Shown: positions 8,969 to 19,463, counted from the first letter of the stretch. The stretch is DNA of 64,000 nucleotides from Affinundibacterium baiyunense (GCF_018139645.1 NZ_JAGSPM010000001.1:186001-250000); one strand, 5' to 3'. Notes: a model not told the origin generated them from the letters alone. Numbers and translations: made by a program.

Positions 8969-10351
8969 ATGTCTAACGAAACATTCTCTTCCGCACATCA
9001 AGCCACAGCACCAAAAGTTGGCTTTGTTTCCCTCGGGTGCCCGAAAGCCTTGGTCGACTCCGAACAAATTCTGACCCAATTGCGAGCAGAAGGCTATGAA
9101 ACTGCGAAGTCGTATGATGGCGCGGACTTAGTCGTCGTCAATACTTGCGGTTTCATTGACGCTGCGGTTCAAGAGTCATTGGATGCGATCGCGGAAGCGC
9201 TCAATGAAAATGGTAAGGTCATTGTGACAGGATGTTTAGGCGCAAAGAAGGATGCGAATGGTAATGATTTAATCAAAAGTGTACATCCGAAGGTGTTGGC
9301 GGTTACCGGACCCCATGCTTTGACTGAAGTGATGACGGCAGTGCATGAACATTTGCCTAAACCGCATGAGCCGTTTATTGACTTAGTGCCTGCACAAGGC
9401 GTGAAGTTGACACCTAAACACTTTGCGTACTTGAAGATCTCTGAGGGATGTAATCATCGCTGTAGTTTCTGCATCATTCCATCAATGCGAGGTGATTTGG
9501 TTTCACGACCAATCGGCGAGGTGATGGTTGAAGCAGAAAATTTATTTAAAGCAGGTGTTAAAGAACTTCTCGTTATTTCTCAAGATACCAGTGCTTATGG
9601 TGTCGATGTGAAATTCCGCACTGGATTCTGGGATGGAAAACCAGTCAAGACGCATATGACGCAATTGGTTGAAGCTTTAGGCGAACTTGCTAAGCGTTAT
9701 GACGCGTGGGTACGGCTTCATTATGTTTACCCTTATCCGCATGTCGATCAAATTATTCCGTTTATGAACAATGGACACGTACTTCCTTATCTCGACGTTC
9801 CCTTGCAACACGCACATCCTGACGTGCTTAAGCGTATGAAACGTCCAGCAAGCGGTGAGAAAAATATTGAACGGATCAAAGCTTGGCGTGAAATGTGTCC
9901 AGAGATAACGATACGTTCGACATTCATTGCTGGATTTCCGGGAGAAACTGAGGAAGAGTTTGAATACCTATTGGACTTCTTAAAAGAAGCAGAAATTGAT
10001 CGTTTAGGCTGTTTTGCTTATTCTCCAGTGGAAGGCGCTACTGCAAACGAACTGGCAAATCAATTACCAGATGAAGTGCGTGAAGATCGTCGCCGTCGCG
10101 TCATGGAATTGCAAGAATCCATTTCGAAGAAACGTTTGCAAGCCAAGGTCGGTAAAACCATGCGTGTTTTGATTGATAGTTTGGATCGCAGCGGTGGCGT
10201 TGGTCGAAGTGCGGCTGACGCGCCTGAAATTGATGGTGTGGTTTATGTGAAGCCGCCATTTGAACCGCATCGCAAACTAAAAGTTGGCGAATTTGTTGAA
10301 GTGAAAATCACAGCAGCAGATGCGCATGATCTGTGGGGCGAAGCTATTTAA
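8969..10351 (+). CDS. rimO: Ribosomal protein S12 methylthiotransferase RimO
   Basis: A 460-residue radical-SAM enzyme that methylthiolates the conserved Asp of ribosomal protein S12. The N-terminal UPF0004 domain has [13 protein letters not shown] and NTCGFIDAA, whose cysteines bind one Fe-S cluster. The radical-SAM motif [12 protein letters not shown] has Cys161, Cys165 and Cys168 for the second cluster. A C-terminal TRAM domain is present. The sequence [13 protein letters not shown] distinguishes RimO from MiaB. I use the ATG at 8969; a TTG 18 bases upstream is less likely. A strong terminator follows. Confidence 0.96.
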   Translation: MSNETFSSAHQATAPKVGFVSLGCPKALVDSEQILTQLRAEGYETAKSYDGADLVVVNTCGFIDAAVQESLDAIAEALNENGKVIVTGCLGAKKDANGNDLIKSVHPKVLAVTGPHALTEVMTAVHEHLPKPHEPFIDLVPAQGVKLTPKHFAYLKISEGCNHRCSFCIIPSMRGDLVSRPIGEVMVEAENLFKAGVKELLVISQDTSAYGVDVKFRTGFWDGKPVKTHMTQLVEALGELAKRYDAWVRLHYVYPYPHVDQIIPFMNNGHVLPYLDVPLQHAHPDVLKRMKRPASGEKNIERIKAWREMCPEITIRSTFIAGFPGETEEEFEYLLDFLKEAEIDRLGCFAYSPVEGATANELANQLPDEVREDRRRRVMELQESISKKRLQAKVGKTMRVLIDSLDRSGGVGRSAADAPEIDGVVYVKPPFEPHRKLKVGEFVEVKITAADAHDLWGEAI

Positions 10352-10369
10352 GTTAGAAATGAACAGAAC

Positions 10370-10397
10370 AATAGGGGCGTAATCGCCCCTATTTTTT
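10370..10397 (+). terminator. Intrinsic terminator after rimO
   Basis: A perfect 10-bp stem (AATAGGGGCG, 10370-10379, pairing with 10384-10393), a four-base loop and a run of T to 10397. Confidence 0.9.
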
Positions 10398-10427
10398 ATC
10401 TGCGTTATATTTTTTGAGAACAGTATT

Positions 10428-11597
10428 ATGACGAATAAAAAGCAAGGTCAAAACACAAGCATAGTGCATCCTGAATACCGGGCTCCGGAGGGCTTCGCAT
10501 CTTTTCCTACGGCGATTCATCATGCGTCAACTGTGCTATTTAAAGATGTTGAGGCAATGCGTTCACGCAGTTGGTTGAACAAGTCGGCATACACTTATGG
10601 ACTACATGGTACCCCAACCAGCTTTCAACTTGAAGGTGAAATCGCACATATCGAAGGCGGAAAACATTGTGTATTGGCGCCGAGTGGATTGTCAGCAATT
10701 AGTTTGGTGAGTCTGACATTTTTAAGTTCTGGCGATGATGTTCTCATTCCTGATAACGCCTATGGTCCGAACAAAGAATTTGGCATGTGGTTGAAAAATA
10801 GCTTTGGGATCAGCGTACGATTTTATGATCCTATGATCGGCAGCGCGATTGGTGAATTAATTTTGCCAAACACCCGATTGATTTGGGCAGAAACACCCGG
10901 CTCTGTTTCGATGGAAGTCGCGGATATTCCTGCGATTTGCAATGCTGCACATAGTCGAGGCGTGTTGGTGGCAGTTGATAATACTTGGTCTGCTGGTTTG
11001 GCGTTTAAACCGTTTGACCATGGCGTAGATATTTCGATGCAAGCTTTGACGAAATATCAAAGCGGCGGCTCAGACGTGTTAATGGGAGCAGTTATCACAC
11101 GTGATTCTGAATTGAATAACCGTATATTGATGACACACATGCGTCTCGGTTTGGGTGTCGGCATGGATGACGTGTATTTGGTACTGCGCGGACTGCAAAG
11201 TATGAAATTGCGATTCGAAGCGCATGATATTGCAGCACGCAAGATTGCAGCATGGTTAAAGACACGTCCAGAAATCATCAAGGTTCTACATCCTGCTTGG
11301 GAAGATTGCCCTGGTCATGCGATTTGGAAACGTGATTTTACTGGCGCAGGAGGGCTGTTTTCCGTTTTGTTTGACGAGAAGTTTTCAGAAGCGCAAACCG
11401 ATCAATTCGTAAACCAATTAAAGCTTTTTAAAATTGGTTTTAGCTGGGGTGGCTCACATAGCCTATGCGTACCCTACCGAATTGAAACGATGCGTGAAAA
11501 TTGGCAAGACAAAGGAATTTTAGTGCGTTTCAATATTGGGCTAGAAGATGTCGATGATTTGATTGCGGATATCGAACAGTCATTGAACTTACTGTAA
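10428..11597 (+). CDS. metC: Cystathionine beta-lyase (MetC type)
   Basis: A 389-residue PLP enzyme of the Cys/Met metabolism family. The PLP-binding lysine is Lys209 in QALTKYQSGG, and the cofactor-contacting blocks YGLHGTPT, APSGLSAIS and VDNTWSAG are present. The sequence pattern fits cystathionine beta-lyase, which cleaves cystathionine to homocysteine, pyruvate and ammonia in methionine synthesis. A gamma-lyase or synthase activity cannot be excluded from sequence alone. It probably has its own promoter after the rimO terminator; the GNAT gene follows after 26 bases. Confidence 0.87.
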   Translation: MTNKKQGQNTSIVHPEYRAPEGFASFPTAIHHASTVLFKDVEAMRSRSWLNKSAYTYGLHGTPTSFQLEGEIAHIEGGKHCVLAPSGLSAISLVSLTFLSSGDDVLIPDNAYGPNKEFGMWLKNSFGISVRFYDPMIGSAIGELILPNTRLIWAETPGSVSMEVADIPAICNAAHSRGVLVAVDNTWSAGLAFKPFDHGVDISMQALTKYQSGGSDVLMGAVITRDSELNNRILMTHMRLGLGVGMDDVYLVLRGLQSMKLRFEAHDIAARKIAAWLKTRPEIIKVLHPAWEDCPGHAIWKRDFTGAGGLFSVLFDEKFSEAQTDQFVNQLKLFKIGFSWGGSHSLCVPYRIETMRENWQDKGILVRFNIGLEDVDDLIADIEQSLNLL

Positions 11598-11623
11598 ACA
11601 TTTGAGAATAAAAGAGGCATATC

Positions 11624-12103
11624 TTGACAATTACTATTCGTAAAGCAGTCGCAACAGATGCAGCGAGCATACATGGATTTATCGTCGAGTTGGCGATTTA
11701 CGAGGAAGCCGAGCACGAGGTCAAAGCGAAAATGGCGGACATTGAGAGCAGTATTTTTTCTGCAGAATCACCGGCGAAGGCCTTGATTTGCGAATCGAAC
11801 GGTGTCCCGATTGGCTTTGCGGTGTATTTCTACAATTACTCTACATGGCAAGGAAAAAAAGGTTTATATCTCGAAGATTTATATATTTCACCGAAACATC
11901 GTGGCTTGGGAGCAGGAAAACTATTACTCCGTCATTTAGCGCAATTGGCGGTAGAGGAGGGTTGCGGACGTTTTGAATGGAGTGTGCTTGATTGGAATCA
12001 GCCTGCAATTGATTTTTACCAATCTGTCGGCGCAAAGCCACAATCTGAGTGGGTGAAGTATCGCTTAGCAGGGGATGATTTATTGAATTTTGCGAATGCC
12101 TGA
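11624..12103 (+). CDS. GNAT-family N-acetyltransferase, diamine/thialysine-type
   Basis: A 159-residue single-domain acetyltransferase. The acetyl-CoA pyrophosphate-binding loop HRGLGAGK lies at 92-99 after beta strand LYLEDLYISP, and WSVLDWNQPAIDFYQSVGA matches the C-terminal motif B of spermidine/thialysine acetyltransferase-like proteins. The start is a TTG at 11624, supported by AAGAGG six bases upstream and by the family-typical start 'TITIRKA'. The amine substrate is not known. It is likely co-transcribed with metC and ends before a strong terminator. Confidence 0.82.
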   Translation: MTITIRKAVATDAASIHGFIVELAIYEEAEHEVKAKMADIESSIFSAESPAKALICESNGVPIGFAVYFYNYSTWQGKKGLYLEDLYISPKHRGLGAGKLLLRHLAQLAVEEGCGRFEWSVLDWNQPAIDFYQSVGAKPQSEWVKYRLAGDDLLNFANA

Positions 12104-12140
12104 CCACCGTCGATAAGTAACAAATATCCAAAAATAATGA

Positions 12141-12172
12141 AGCCTGCGTTCTATACTGAACGCAGGCTTTTT
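12141..12172 (+). terminator. Intrinsic terminator after the GNAT gene
   Basis: Perfect 11-bp stem (AGCCTGCGTTC, 12141-12151, with 12158-12168), a six-base loop, then a run of T. Confidence 0.92.
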
Positions 12173-12223
12173 TTACATAGGTCAAACTAAATACTGATTT
12201 GATTCAAACTAGATTTAATTTGA

Positions 12224-12487
12224 TTATTTGCTTGCAGCAGATGCGCTTGCTTCCATTGTTGGCGCTGGCGCGGATGCTGGAGCCGAAGCAGTTGATGCTG
12301 CAGCATCTGCCGTTGGTGCTGGCACACTTGCTGCGGAAGCTGCTGCTGATGCAGAAGCCACGTGTTCAGACGCTGCACCTGTATGAGCACCAGCCTCACC
12401 TTGCATGTCCATTTTGTCGCCTGATGTAAAGATAAAATATAAAGCGATTGCTGCAAAAACTAAAAATCCTACTAGTGCCTTCCACAT
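12224..12487 (-). CDS. Small Ala/Pro/Ser-rich membrane-anchored protein
   Basis: An 87-residue protein with an N-terminal transmembrane helix (about residues 4-20) and a low-complexity tail of Ala, Ser, Pro and Thr (about residues 33-87). The tail is probably periplasmic and extended. The ATG is preceded by AGGAGAG. No function can be assigned. It lies between the convergent GNAT gene and acnA, separated from acnA by a terminator, so it is a separate unit. Confidence 0.7.
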   Translation of the reverse strand: MWKALVGFLVFAAIALYFIFTSGDKMDMQGEAGAHTGAASEHVASASAAASAASVPAPTADAAASTASAPASAPAPTMEASASAASK

Positions 12488-12541
12488 ATTGCTCTCCTTG
12501 TTATTGGATAATACTGAAAATACTTTGCTTGGGACTTAGAA

Positions 12542-12578
12542 AAAAGGGAATGTGCCACTTGCTGTCACATTCCCTTTT
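12542..12578 (-). terminator. Intrinsic terminator after acnA
   Basis: A 13-bp stem (12542-12554 with 12566-12578) with an 11-base loop, followed on the minus strand by a U tract. It lies 30 bases beyond the acnA stop. Confidence 0.88.
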
Positions 12579-12608
12579 ATTTAACACACTCGCGCTACAC
12601 GCACTTAA

Positions 12609-15344
12609 TTAAGCAGCCAATAATTGACGCAACACGAATGGCAAGATACCGCCATGCTTATAGTAGTCAACTTCGATCGGTGTATCGATACGCAACAAGA
12701 CTTTTACTTCTTGTTTGCTGCCATCGGCGCGGTTGATCACCAAAGTCACTTGTTGCTGTGGCTTGATGTCGTTTTCGATACCTTTCAAATCAAAAGATTC
12801 ATTGCCAGTGATGCCCAATGAATCAACGCTGTCGCTGCCTAAGAATTGCAATGGCAAGACACCCATACCAACTAAGTTGGAGCGGTGGATACGTTCGAAA
12901 GATTTCGCAATAACTGCTTTTACGCCCAACAATTGCGTGCCTTTAGCTGCCCAGTCACGTGAAGAACCTGTACCATATTCTTCACCGCCGAAGATCATGG
13001 TTGGCGTGCCTTCAGCAACGTATTTCATCGCTGCATCGTAGATCGCCATTTGTTCGCCAGTTGGTTGGAACAATGTTTCGCCACCTTCAACGCGTGAGCC
13101 GTCTGGTTTCGCAGGAATCATCAAGTTCTTGATACGCACGTTGGCAAAGGTGCCGCGCATCATGATTTCGTGATTACCACGACGTGAGCCGTAGGAGTTG
13201 AAGTCTGCTTTCAACACACCGTTTTCTTTCAACCACTTACCAGCTGGGCTCGATTCTTTGATGGAACCAGCAGGGGAAATGTGATCGGTTGTGATGGAGT
13301 CACCAAACACGCCCAAAGCGCGCGCGCCAGTAATCCCAGTTGCCGCTGCCTTAGGCTCCATAGTGAAATCAGCGAAGAACGGAGGTTCAGCGATGTAAGT
13401 GGAGCTTGGCCAGTTGTAGACTTCGCCTTCTGCCACGCCTTTGATGTCTTCCCACAATTTACCTGGCGCACCTTTAACGTCCGCATAGTTCTCTTTGAAT
13501 GTTTTGGAGTTCATCGCGAACTTCATCAACTTGTTGATCTCTGCGCTGGTGGGCCAGATATCGCCCAAGAAAATGTCTTTACCTTTGACGCGACCAACAG
13601 GCTCTGTCATCAAGTCTTTAGTAACGTTACCAGCGATTGCGTATGCGACAACCAATGGTGGCGATGCCAAGAAGTTAGAGCGAATGTTTGGATGAATACG
13701 TGCTTCAAAGTTACGGTTGCCAGATAAAACAGCGGCAGCGACGATATCGTTTGCAACGATGGCTTCGTTCATCGCAGGTGTCAAGTCACCAGCATTACCG
13801 ATACAGGTTGTACAGCCGTAGGCAGTAACGCCGAAGCCGAGTTTTTCCAAGTATGGCAACAAACCAGCTGCCTCGAGGTATTTAGTGACCACGCGGGAGC
13901 CTGGCGCTAGAGATGTTTTGATATGCGCTGGCACTTTCAAGCCTGCTTCAACTGCTTTTTTCGCCAACAAACCAGCTGCCAACAAAACGCTAGGGTTAGA
14001 AGTATTGGTGCAAGAAGTAATTGCAGCGATCAAGACGTCGCCGTTCTTCACTTTAACGCCATCTGCATTGGTGTAAACCGCACCCAAATCTTCTGCTTTT
14101 TTGTTGAAACCATTTTCAGAAGTTGGTTTGCTGAACAAGTCTGCGAAAGTGGATTTTACATTGCCGATTTCGATACGATCTTGTGGGCGTTTCGGACCTG
14201 CCAAAGATGGTGCAACTGTCGACAAGTCGAGGCTCAACTCAGTGGTGTAGTCGATCTCACCTTTTTTCGGAATACCGAACATTTTCTGAGCTTTGAAATA
14301 GCCTTCGAATGCGTCGATTTCTGCTTTGGTACGACCTGTGCCTTTGAAGTAATCGATAGTTGCTTCATCGACTGGGAAGAAGCCCATCGTTGCGCCATAT
14401 TCCGGTGCCATGTTGGCGATTGTTGCGCGGTCTGTCAATGACAATGAGCGCGTACCTTCACCGAAGAATTCGACAAATTTGCCAACCACTTTTGCCTTAC
14501 GCAGCATTTCTGTGATGGTCAAAACTAAGTCTGTCGCCGTGCAGCCTTCGCGCAATGCGCCAGTCAAGTTCACACCGACTACGTCAGGTGTCAAGAAATA
14601 AACTGGTTGGCCGAGCATGCCAGCTTCTGCCTCGATACCACCAACGCCCCAACCAACTACACCGATACCATTGATCATGGTGGTGTGTGAATCTGTACCT
14701 ACCAATGTATCTGGATAGTAAACATCGTTTTTCTTCGCATCATTTACTTTATGCACGCCGCGTGCCAAGTATTCCAAGTTAACTTGGTGTACGATACCAA
14801 AGCCTGGAGGAACCACGCCGAAAGTATCAAATGCTTGCATACCCCATTTCATGAACTGATAACGCTCGTTGTTACGAGAGAATTCCAATTTCATGTTCAG
14901 GTCGAGTGCTTTCTTTTCACGGAAATGATCAATTTGAACAGAGTGATCAACTACCAAATCCACTGGAACCAAAGGTTCGATATTTTTTGGATTTTTACCT
15001 TGTTTCGATGCGACATTACGCATTGCTGCCAAGTCAGCCAACAATGGAACGCCAGTAAAGTCTTGCAAAACTACGCGTGACACGACAAATGGAATTTCGT
15101 CGGTACGAGCTGCAGTAGCGCCCCAATTTGCCAATTGCTTGACGTGTTCTTCGGTCACTTTCTTGCCGTCGCAATTGCGCAAAACGGATTCTAGAACGAT
15201 ACGAATTGACACTGGTAAGCGTGAAATTTTCACACCGAGATTTTTTTCCAATGCAGGTAGGGAGAAAAACTTACCTTTCTTGGTATCGGTGATTTTAAAA
15301 TCTTTCAGCGTTTTAAACGCGTCCTGATAGTTAGCTTGGCTCAT
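12609..15344 (-). CDS. acnA: Aconitate hydratase A
   Basis: A 911-residue aconitase of the AcnA/IRP type, which interconverts citrate and isocitrate in the TCA cycle. The [4Fe-4S] ligands are Cys445 ([11 protein letters not shown]), Cys511 and Cys514 (YGCTTCIGN). The swivel domain with [11 protein letters not shown] is near the C terminus. Length and order (domains 1-3, linker, then domain 4) distinguish it from AcnB. A site reading AAGGAA precedes the ATG at 15344. Downstream is a strong terminator. Upstream on the same strand are the MliC-like gene, a CitE-like gene and mdh. Confidence 0.96.
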   Translation of the reverse strand: MSQANYQDAFKTLKDFKITDTKKGKFFSLPALEKNLGVKISRLPVSIRIVLESVLRNCDGKKVTEEHVKQLANWGATAARTDEIPFVVSRVVLQDFTGVPLLADLAAMRNVASKQGKNPKNIEPLVPVDLVVDHSVQIDHFREKKALDLNMKLEFSRNNERYQFMKWGMQAFDTFGVVPPGFGIVHQVNLEYLARGVHKVNDAKKNDVYYPDTLVGTDSHTTMINGIGVVGWGVGGIEAEAGMLGQPVYFLTPDVVGVNLTGALREGCTATDLVLTITEMLRKAKVVGKFVEFFGEGTRSLSLTDRATIANMAPEYGATMGFFPVDEATIDYFKGTGRTKAEIDAFEGYFKAQKMFGIPKKGEIDYTTELSLDLSTVAPSLAGPKRPQDRIEIGNVKSTFADLFSKPTSENGFNKKAEDLGAVYTNADGVKVKNGDVLIAAITSCTNTSNPSVLLAAGLLAKKAVEAGLKVPAHIKTSLAPGSRVVTKYLEAAGLLPYLEKLGFGVTAYGCTTCIGNAGDLTPAMNEAIVANDIVAAAVLSGNRNFEARIHPNIRSNFLASPPLVVAYAIAGNVTKDLMTEPVGRVKGKDIFLGDIWPTSAEINKLMKFAMNSKTFKENYADVKGAPGKLWEDIKGVAEGEVYNWPSSTYIAEPPFFADFTMEPKAAATGITGARALGVFGDSITTDHISPAGSIKESSPAGKWLKENGVLKADFNSYGSRRGNHEIMMRGTFANVRIKNLMIPAKPDGSRVEGGETLFQPTGEQMAIYDAAMKYVAEGTPTMIFGGEEYGTGSSRDWAAKGTQLLGVKAVIAKSFERIHRSNLVGMGVLPLQFLGSDSVDSLGITGNESFDLKGIENDIKPQQQVTLVINRADGSKQEVKVLLRIDTPIEVDYYKHGGILPFVLRQLLAA

Positions 15345-15446
15345 GGCTGTTCCTTATTTTCGATGATGAACAATGAAGTGAGGTGATGCGGATATAAAAA
15401 TAAAACGGAAAACTAAAAAATAATCTTTGATATAACTTGCAGATAC

Positions 15447-15953
15447 TTATTTCACTACGGTGTCTGTTGTTTCTAAACTGGCGATCTTGGTACTTTTGCA
15501 TTCGTTCGCTAGCTGATGCCCACGACGGGAATCGAGCAGCATGCCTTTAGAGGGGATATTGATCCACACTAAACCAATTTTTTCATTTTCAAAACGATGT
15601 GCACCGGTTGATGTTTCGACGCGCGTCAGTTTGTACAAACGATTTTTCCAACGCATCGCCAAACTTTTGTTGTCTTCTGGATGGGCATACATTACCAATG
15701 AATTACCGAGTTCGCACTTGTATTCGGTATCAGAACTTTGTTCGATGTTTGGTTCTGGTTCGCTTGCATCAATCTCAGCACTTTTGCTACTAGCCTTGGC
15801 GACTTTTACTGGTTTTGCTTTGACTGTCTTTTTTGCTGAGCTCGTACTGTTTGAAATATCATTTGCGGCTGCAGATGTCATGAGACCAGCTGCCAGCAAA
15901 GCTATCGTAGCTTTGAAAAATAATTGTAGAGAATGAGAGCTTGAATTTTTCAT
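15447..15953 (-). CDS. Secreted protein with MliC-like domain
   Basis: A 168-residue exported protein. An N-terminal signal peptide ends around TSAAAND (about residue 30). A Lys/Ala/Ser-rich linker (about 35-65) leads to a compact C-terminal domain beginning YKCELGNSLVMY with matching elements YKLTRV, STGAHRFE and GLVWINIPSKGMLLD, plus a second Cys near the end that may pair with the first. This resembles the MliC fold of membrane-bound c-type lysozyme inhibitors, but there is no lipobox, and the inhibitor role is only an inference. It lies between acnA and the CitE-like gene on the same strand. Confidence 0.7.
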   Translation of the reverse strand: MKNSSSHSLQLFFKATIALLAAGLMTSAAANDISNSTSSAKKTVKAKPVKVAKASSKSAEIDASEPEPNIEQSSDTEYKCELGNSLVMYAHPEDNKSLAMRWKNRLYKLTRVETSTGAHRFENEKIGLVWINIPSKGMLLDSRRGHQLANECKSTKIASLETTDTVVK

Positions 15954-16017
15954 GATGTTTCTTCTTTGATTCGAGTGCTTTATGGAGTTCTTCGGGCTTG
16001 TTCGTGTTACCGACGTT

Positions 16018-16995
16018 TTAAACTAAGTATTGTGCACCTTCGGGTAGATTGACGCCACTGATACTTGCTTTTTTTAAGACAGTCCAATAATAGCGATAAC
16101 TTGCTCTGTCATGTAGTCGACCATGAATTTCAATTGGACCCCATTGATTTTCCTGAGCAGTACTTAAAATATGGATCGCTTCTTTAATTTCTGTGCTACG
16201 TGGTGCCATCGCCTTGATGATCGGTTTTATTTGATTGGGATGGATACTCCACATTCTCGTATAAGCGAACTCTAGCGCTGCTCTTGTAGCATCACTTAAT
16301 GTAATTGATGGATCTTTAAAGTCCGTGGAAACATTATGTGATGGAACCTTGCCATGTAAATGACAGGCTGCTGCGATTTCTAGTTTCGCTCTCGTTACCA
16401 AAGGGTGAGTAAATTGACCTGGTGAGCGCATAGCACTTGCAGGTATCGCGCCCCAATGGGATGAAACAAAATCCATAATTCCAAAAGACAGGCATTCAAC
16501 TTGAGGAACTGCCGCGAGTTCGCCTACATTAGCGAGTCCTGCTTGGCTTTCAATCAGAATATGGATAGGGATAGAAGTGCGACCATGTTGTGTCGCAATT
16601 TCATTAATGAAGTGAATCGATGTGTTCACTTCCGAAACGTTATCTACTTTTGGTAAAACTAGGTAGGCTAACTTCTTGCACACATCGGCTTGACTCAACA
16701 AGACTTCAATATCTTGTCGAAAGCATGGATGCGCGAGGTGGTGGACACGAACGCCAATTCGATTAAATTGATTATCACTTGAAGCAATAATCTTCGACAG
16801 CATGCGTATGTGTTCTAGCTCGTTACCAACTGCGGCACCATCTTCACAATCAAACGTGATATCAAACACAGGACCTAGTTCGTTTTGTAGGCTCAACGAT
16901 TTCAGCATCAACTTTTCAGAGCCTGCATAGTGATCGCATACTGGCAGAAAAATTGGCGCAGCCTGTTCTTGAAATAATGCCTGAGATGGATGCAT
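16018..16995 (-). CDS. HpcH/HpaI aldolase / citrate lyase beta-like (CitE-like) protein
   Basis: A 325-residue TIM-barrel protein of the CitE/malyl-CoA lyase family. The motif FDCEDGAAVG holds the acidic metal-binding residues, and SFGIMDFVSSHWGAIP, IESQAGLANV and WSIHPNQI are typical family blocks. Such enzymes cleave or hydrolyse CoA esters such as malyl-CoA or citramalyl-CoA. The absence of citD/citF genes argues against a true citrate lyase subunit. It lies between mdh and acnA, so a role in C4/C2 acyl-CoA metabolism linked to the TCA cycle is plausible. The exact substrate is unknown. Confidence 0.82.
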   Translation of the reverse strand: MHPSQALFQEQAAPIFLPVCDHYAGSEKLMLKSLSLQNELGPVFDITFDCEDGAAVGNELEHIRMLSKIIASSDNQFNRIGVRVHHLAHPCFRQDIEVLLSQADVCKKLAYLVLPKVDNVSEVNTSIHFINEIATQHGRTSIPIHILIESQAGLANVGELAAVPQVECLSFGIMDFVSSHWGAIPASAMRSPGQFTHPLVTRAKLEIAAACHLHGKVPSHNVSTDFKDPSITLSDATRAALEFAYTRMWSIHPNQIKPIIKAMAPRSTEIKEAIHILSTAQENQWGPIEIHGRLHDRASYRYYWTVLKKASISGVNLPEGAQYLV

Positions 16996-17117
16996 CAGCG
17001 ACTTGAATGATAAGAATTTGCGAATAAATCTGAATACTTTTTTATCAAATTTGCGTGAATAGTGTTATCCAATAATTCAATGCAAAAAACGATAATTTTA
17101 AAATCGTATAAAACAAG

Positions 17118-17143
17118 TGGGCCCAACTAACAAGTCAGGCCCA
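17118..17143 (-). terminator. Weak hairpin downstream of mdh
   Basis: TGGGCC (17118-17123) pairs with GGCCCA (17138-17143) around a 14-base loop. On the minus strand it is followed by CTTGTTTTA. It is a possible weak terminator between mdh and the CitE-like gene. Confidence 0.4.
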
Positions 17144-17150
17144 AAACAAA

Positions 17151-18140
17151 TTAGCCTACCAAATGCTTCACGCCATCACGCTCTTCTTGCAATTCTTTGA
17201 GCGTCACGTTAATACGTTCACGTGAGAATTCATCGATTTCCAAGCCTTGAACAATCGTGTATTCGCCGTTTTCTGTTGTTACTGGGAAGCCAAACATCGT
17301 GCCTTCTGGAATGCCATAGGAACCATCGGATGGAATGCCCATAGTTGTCCATTTGCCGTTTGTACCGAGTACCCAGTCACGTACGTGATCAATCGCTGCA
17401 TTCGCTGCAGACGCTGCAGACGACAAGCCGCGTGCTTCAATGATCGCTGCGCCACGTTTGCCAACTGTTGGCAAGAACACGTCTTTGTTCCATTCTTGAT
17501 CGTTAATCATGTCTTTGACTGATTGACCAGCAATAGTCGCAAAACGATAATCGGCATACATAGTTGGAGAGTGATTACCCCAAACGCAGAGTTTTTCGAT
17601 ATCAGCAACCGCTTTGCCTGTTTTCGCAGCAACTTGTGACAATGCACGGTTATGATCCAAACGTAACATCGCTGTGAAGTTTTTCGCTGGCAAGTTTGGT
17701 GCCGATTTCATCGCGATGTAAGCGTTTGTGTTAGCTGGGTTTCCAACCACTAATACTTTCACATTACGTGATGCAACTGCATCCAATGCTTTACCTTGGA
17801 CAGTGAAAATTTGCGCATTTGCTTCTAGCAAATCTTTGCGTTCCATGCCTGGTCCACGTGGACGTGCGCCAACCAACAAGGCAACGTCAGCATCTTTGAA
17901 TGCGGTCATTGGATCGCTGTGCGCTGTCATGCCTGCCAATAATGGGAATGCACAATCATCGATTTCCATCATCACGCCTTTGAGCGCTTTTTGTGCTTTT
18001 TCATCAGGGATTTCTAATAATTGCAAAATGACTGGTTGATCTTTGCCCAGCATGTCGCCGTTAGCGATTCTGAATAGTAGGGAATAGCCGATTTGGCCAG
18101 CTGCGCCAGTTACAGCAACGCGCATTGGGGATTTAGACAT
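17151..18140 (-). CDS. mdh: Malate dehydrogenase
   Basis: A 329-residue NAD-dependent malate dehydrogenase, oxidising malate to oxaloacetate. It has the Rossmann motif [11 protein letters not shown] (13-23), the substrate-binding Arg loop [11 protein letters not shown] (92-101), GNPANTNAY and catalytic His190 in WGNHSPT. It belongs to the cytosolic-type family normal in Burkholderiales. It is divergent from the gntR regulator, and the 364-base gap contains a hairpin in its leader and an 18-bp palindrome, suggesting shared control. Confidence 0.96.
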   Translation of the reverse strand: MSKSPMRVAVTGAAGQIGYSLLFRIANGDMLGKDQPVILQLLEIPDEKAQKALKGVMMEIDDCAFPLLAGMTAHSDPMTAFKDADVALLVGARPRGPGMERKDLLEANAQIFTVQGKALDAVASRNVKVLVVGNPANTNAYIAMKSAPNLPAKNFTAMLRLDHNRALSQVAAKTGKAVADIEKLCVWGNHSPTMYADYRFATIAGQSVKDMINDQEWNKDVFLPTVGKRGAAIIEARGLSSAASAANAAIDHVRDWVLGTNGKWTTMGIPSDGSYGIPEGTMFGFPVTTENGEYTIVQGLEIDEFSRERINVTLKELQEERDGVKHLVG

Positions 18141-18183
18141 GGTATTTCTCCGCAGTGGTGTAAAAATAATATTGTAATGCTTT

Positions 18184-18217
18184 AATCCAAGAATTAGATT
18201 GAAGCAAATCTTGGATT
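18184..18217 (-). promoter_or_regulatory. Inverted repeat in the mdh leader
   Basis: AATCCAAGA (18184-18192) and TCTTGGATT (18209-18217) form a perfect 9-bp inverted repeat with a 16-base loop, 44 bases upstream of the mdh ATG. It could be an RNA hairpin in the leader or a protein-binding site. There is no run of T, so it is not a normal terminator. Confidence 0.45.
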
Positions 18218-18427
18218 ATCGAATTCATTCATGTTTGCAAACAATCGAAAGTAAATGAAAACAGCAGCTGAAATAATAACGCTGAATTCTTGATTATTGC
18301 GATTGAATTTACAATTATGCTGCCTAACACGCGTTGAATTTATCAAAAAATGTGATCAACATTGAGCTAGATCAGTCTAATCTACCGAAGTTTATTGCCA
18401 CCCTATGATTGTGTCAATCGATATCTT

Positions 18428-18445
18428 ATGTCTTATATAAGACAT
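18428..18445. promoter_or_regulatory. 18-bp perfect palindrome, candidate GntR operator
   Basis: ATGTCTTATATAAGACAT is perfectly self-complementary. It lies 59 bases upstream of the gntR start in the mdh-gntR divergent region, within reach of a possible -35 (TTGTGT at 18411). GntR/HutC regulators commonly bind palindromes with GT...AC half sites and often control their own and neighbouring genes. The same palindrome was not noticed upstream of sdhC or gltA. Confidence 0.55.
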
Positions 18446-18504
18446 GTTAAGTTTTTTAGTTTTCTCTAGACTTGTTGGCAGTTTTTGTGGTGAAATTGCG
18501 GACT

Positions 18505-19305
18505 ATGAATCCAACTGTGCCATCAACTATGCCGCCCAATGAATCGAAAAGTATGACAGCTTCCGATACGGATTCGTATGCTTCTGCGGCGCCGACTTTT
18601 AGCCCTTTGTATCAGCAAATCAAGGGCTTAATCACACAAAGTCTACAATCTGGTGAGTGGAAACCGGGTGAGTTAATTCCAAGTGAAATTGAATTGGCTG
18701 CGCGCTTTAAGGTTAGTCAGGGAACTGTGCGCAAAGCAATTGATGAGTTATCCGCTGAAAATCTCGTGGTTCGCAGACAAGGTAAGGGCACCTTTGTGGC
18801 AACCCATCACGAGGCTCGTTCTCAATTTCGCTTCTTAAGATTAGTGCCAGACAATGGCGAGAGATCTTATCCTGAAAATAAAATTATTGAAGTAAAACGA
18901 TTGCGCGCACCAGCTGAAGTTGCGCGACTTTTAGAGATGAAGTCAGGTGAATCTGTCGTTTTTCTAAAGCGTGTACAATCTTTTTCTGGTGTGCCGACCA
19001 TCTTGGAAGAGTTGTGGCTGCCGGGTTCCATCTTTAAAGGCTTAACGATGGAGCGATTGAATGAGTACAAAGGCCCGATGTATGCCTTGTTTGAGTCTGA
19101 GTTTGGTACACACATGATTCGAGCGCAAGAACAAATTCGTGCCGTGTGCGCTGAGGAGGAGGCGGCAGAGTTATTGAAAGTTGCGTTGGGTGTTCCGCTA
19201 TTGAGTGTAGAGCGAATTTCTTTCACTTATGGTGATCGTGCGGTTGAATTGCGTCGCGGTTTGTATCTAACTAATGCGCATCACTATCGCAATGAATTGA
19301 GTTGA
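18505..19305 (+). CDS. GntR/HutC-family transcriptional regulator
   Basis: A 266-residue regulator. After a disordered N-terminal stretch of about 30 residues comes the GntR winged helix with FSPLYQQIKGLI, IPSEIELAARFKVSQGTVRKAIDEL and VVRRQGKGTFV. It is followed by a C-terminal UTRA ligand-binding domain, which places it in the HutC subfamily. It sits between mdh and sdhC at the head of the TCA gene run, where related betaproteobacteria carry a similar regulator, so control of TCA genes is likely but inferred. The ATG at 18505 is one of several possible starts (another in-frame start lies at 18472); no strong ribosome-binding site decides it. Confidence 0.88.
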   Translation: MNPTVPSTMPPNESKSMTASDTDSYASAAPTFSPLYQQIKGLITQSLQSGEWKPGELIPSEIELAARFKVSQGTVRKAIDELSAENLVVRRQGKGTFVATHHEARSQFRFLRLVPDNGERSYPENKIIEVKRLRAPAEVARLLEMKSGESVVFLKRVQSFSGVPTILEELWLPGSIFKGLTMERLNEYKGPMYALFESEFGTHMIRAQEQIRAVCAEEEAAELLKVALGVPLLSVERISFTYGDRAVELRRGLYLTNAHHYRNELS

Positions 19306-19463
19306 ACCGTGTGTGTGAAGGCAATTGACCCAACTTATTTGCTTAATCCTTGATCAAATTTAAGAATAATTTTCAGAAAACCATCAAATCTGTTGGTGCA
19401 ATGCATCAAAATAGGCGAAAATTATAAAGTTGTAGTGCTGAGTCATTTTGAGGGAGTTTATTT

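Noticed and set aside
12695-12715. Sequence similar to the GAAGTAAAAGT repeats of the right island end
   Set aside because: It lies inside the acnA coding region and is a short match expected by chance.
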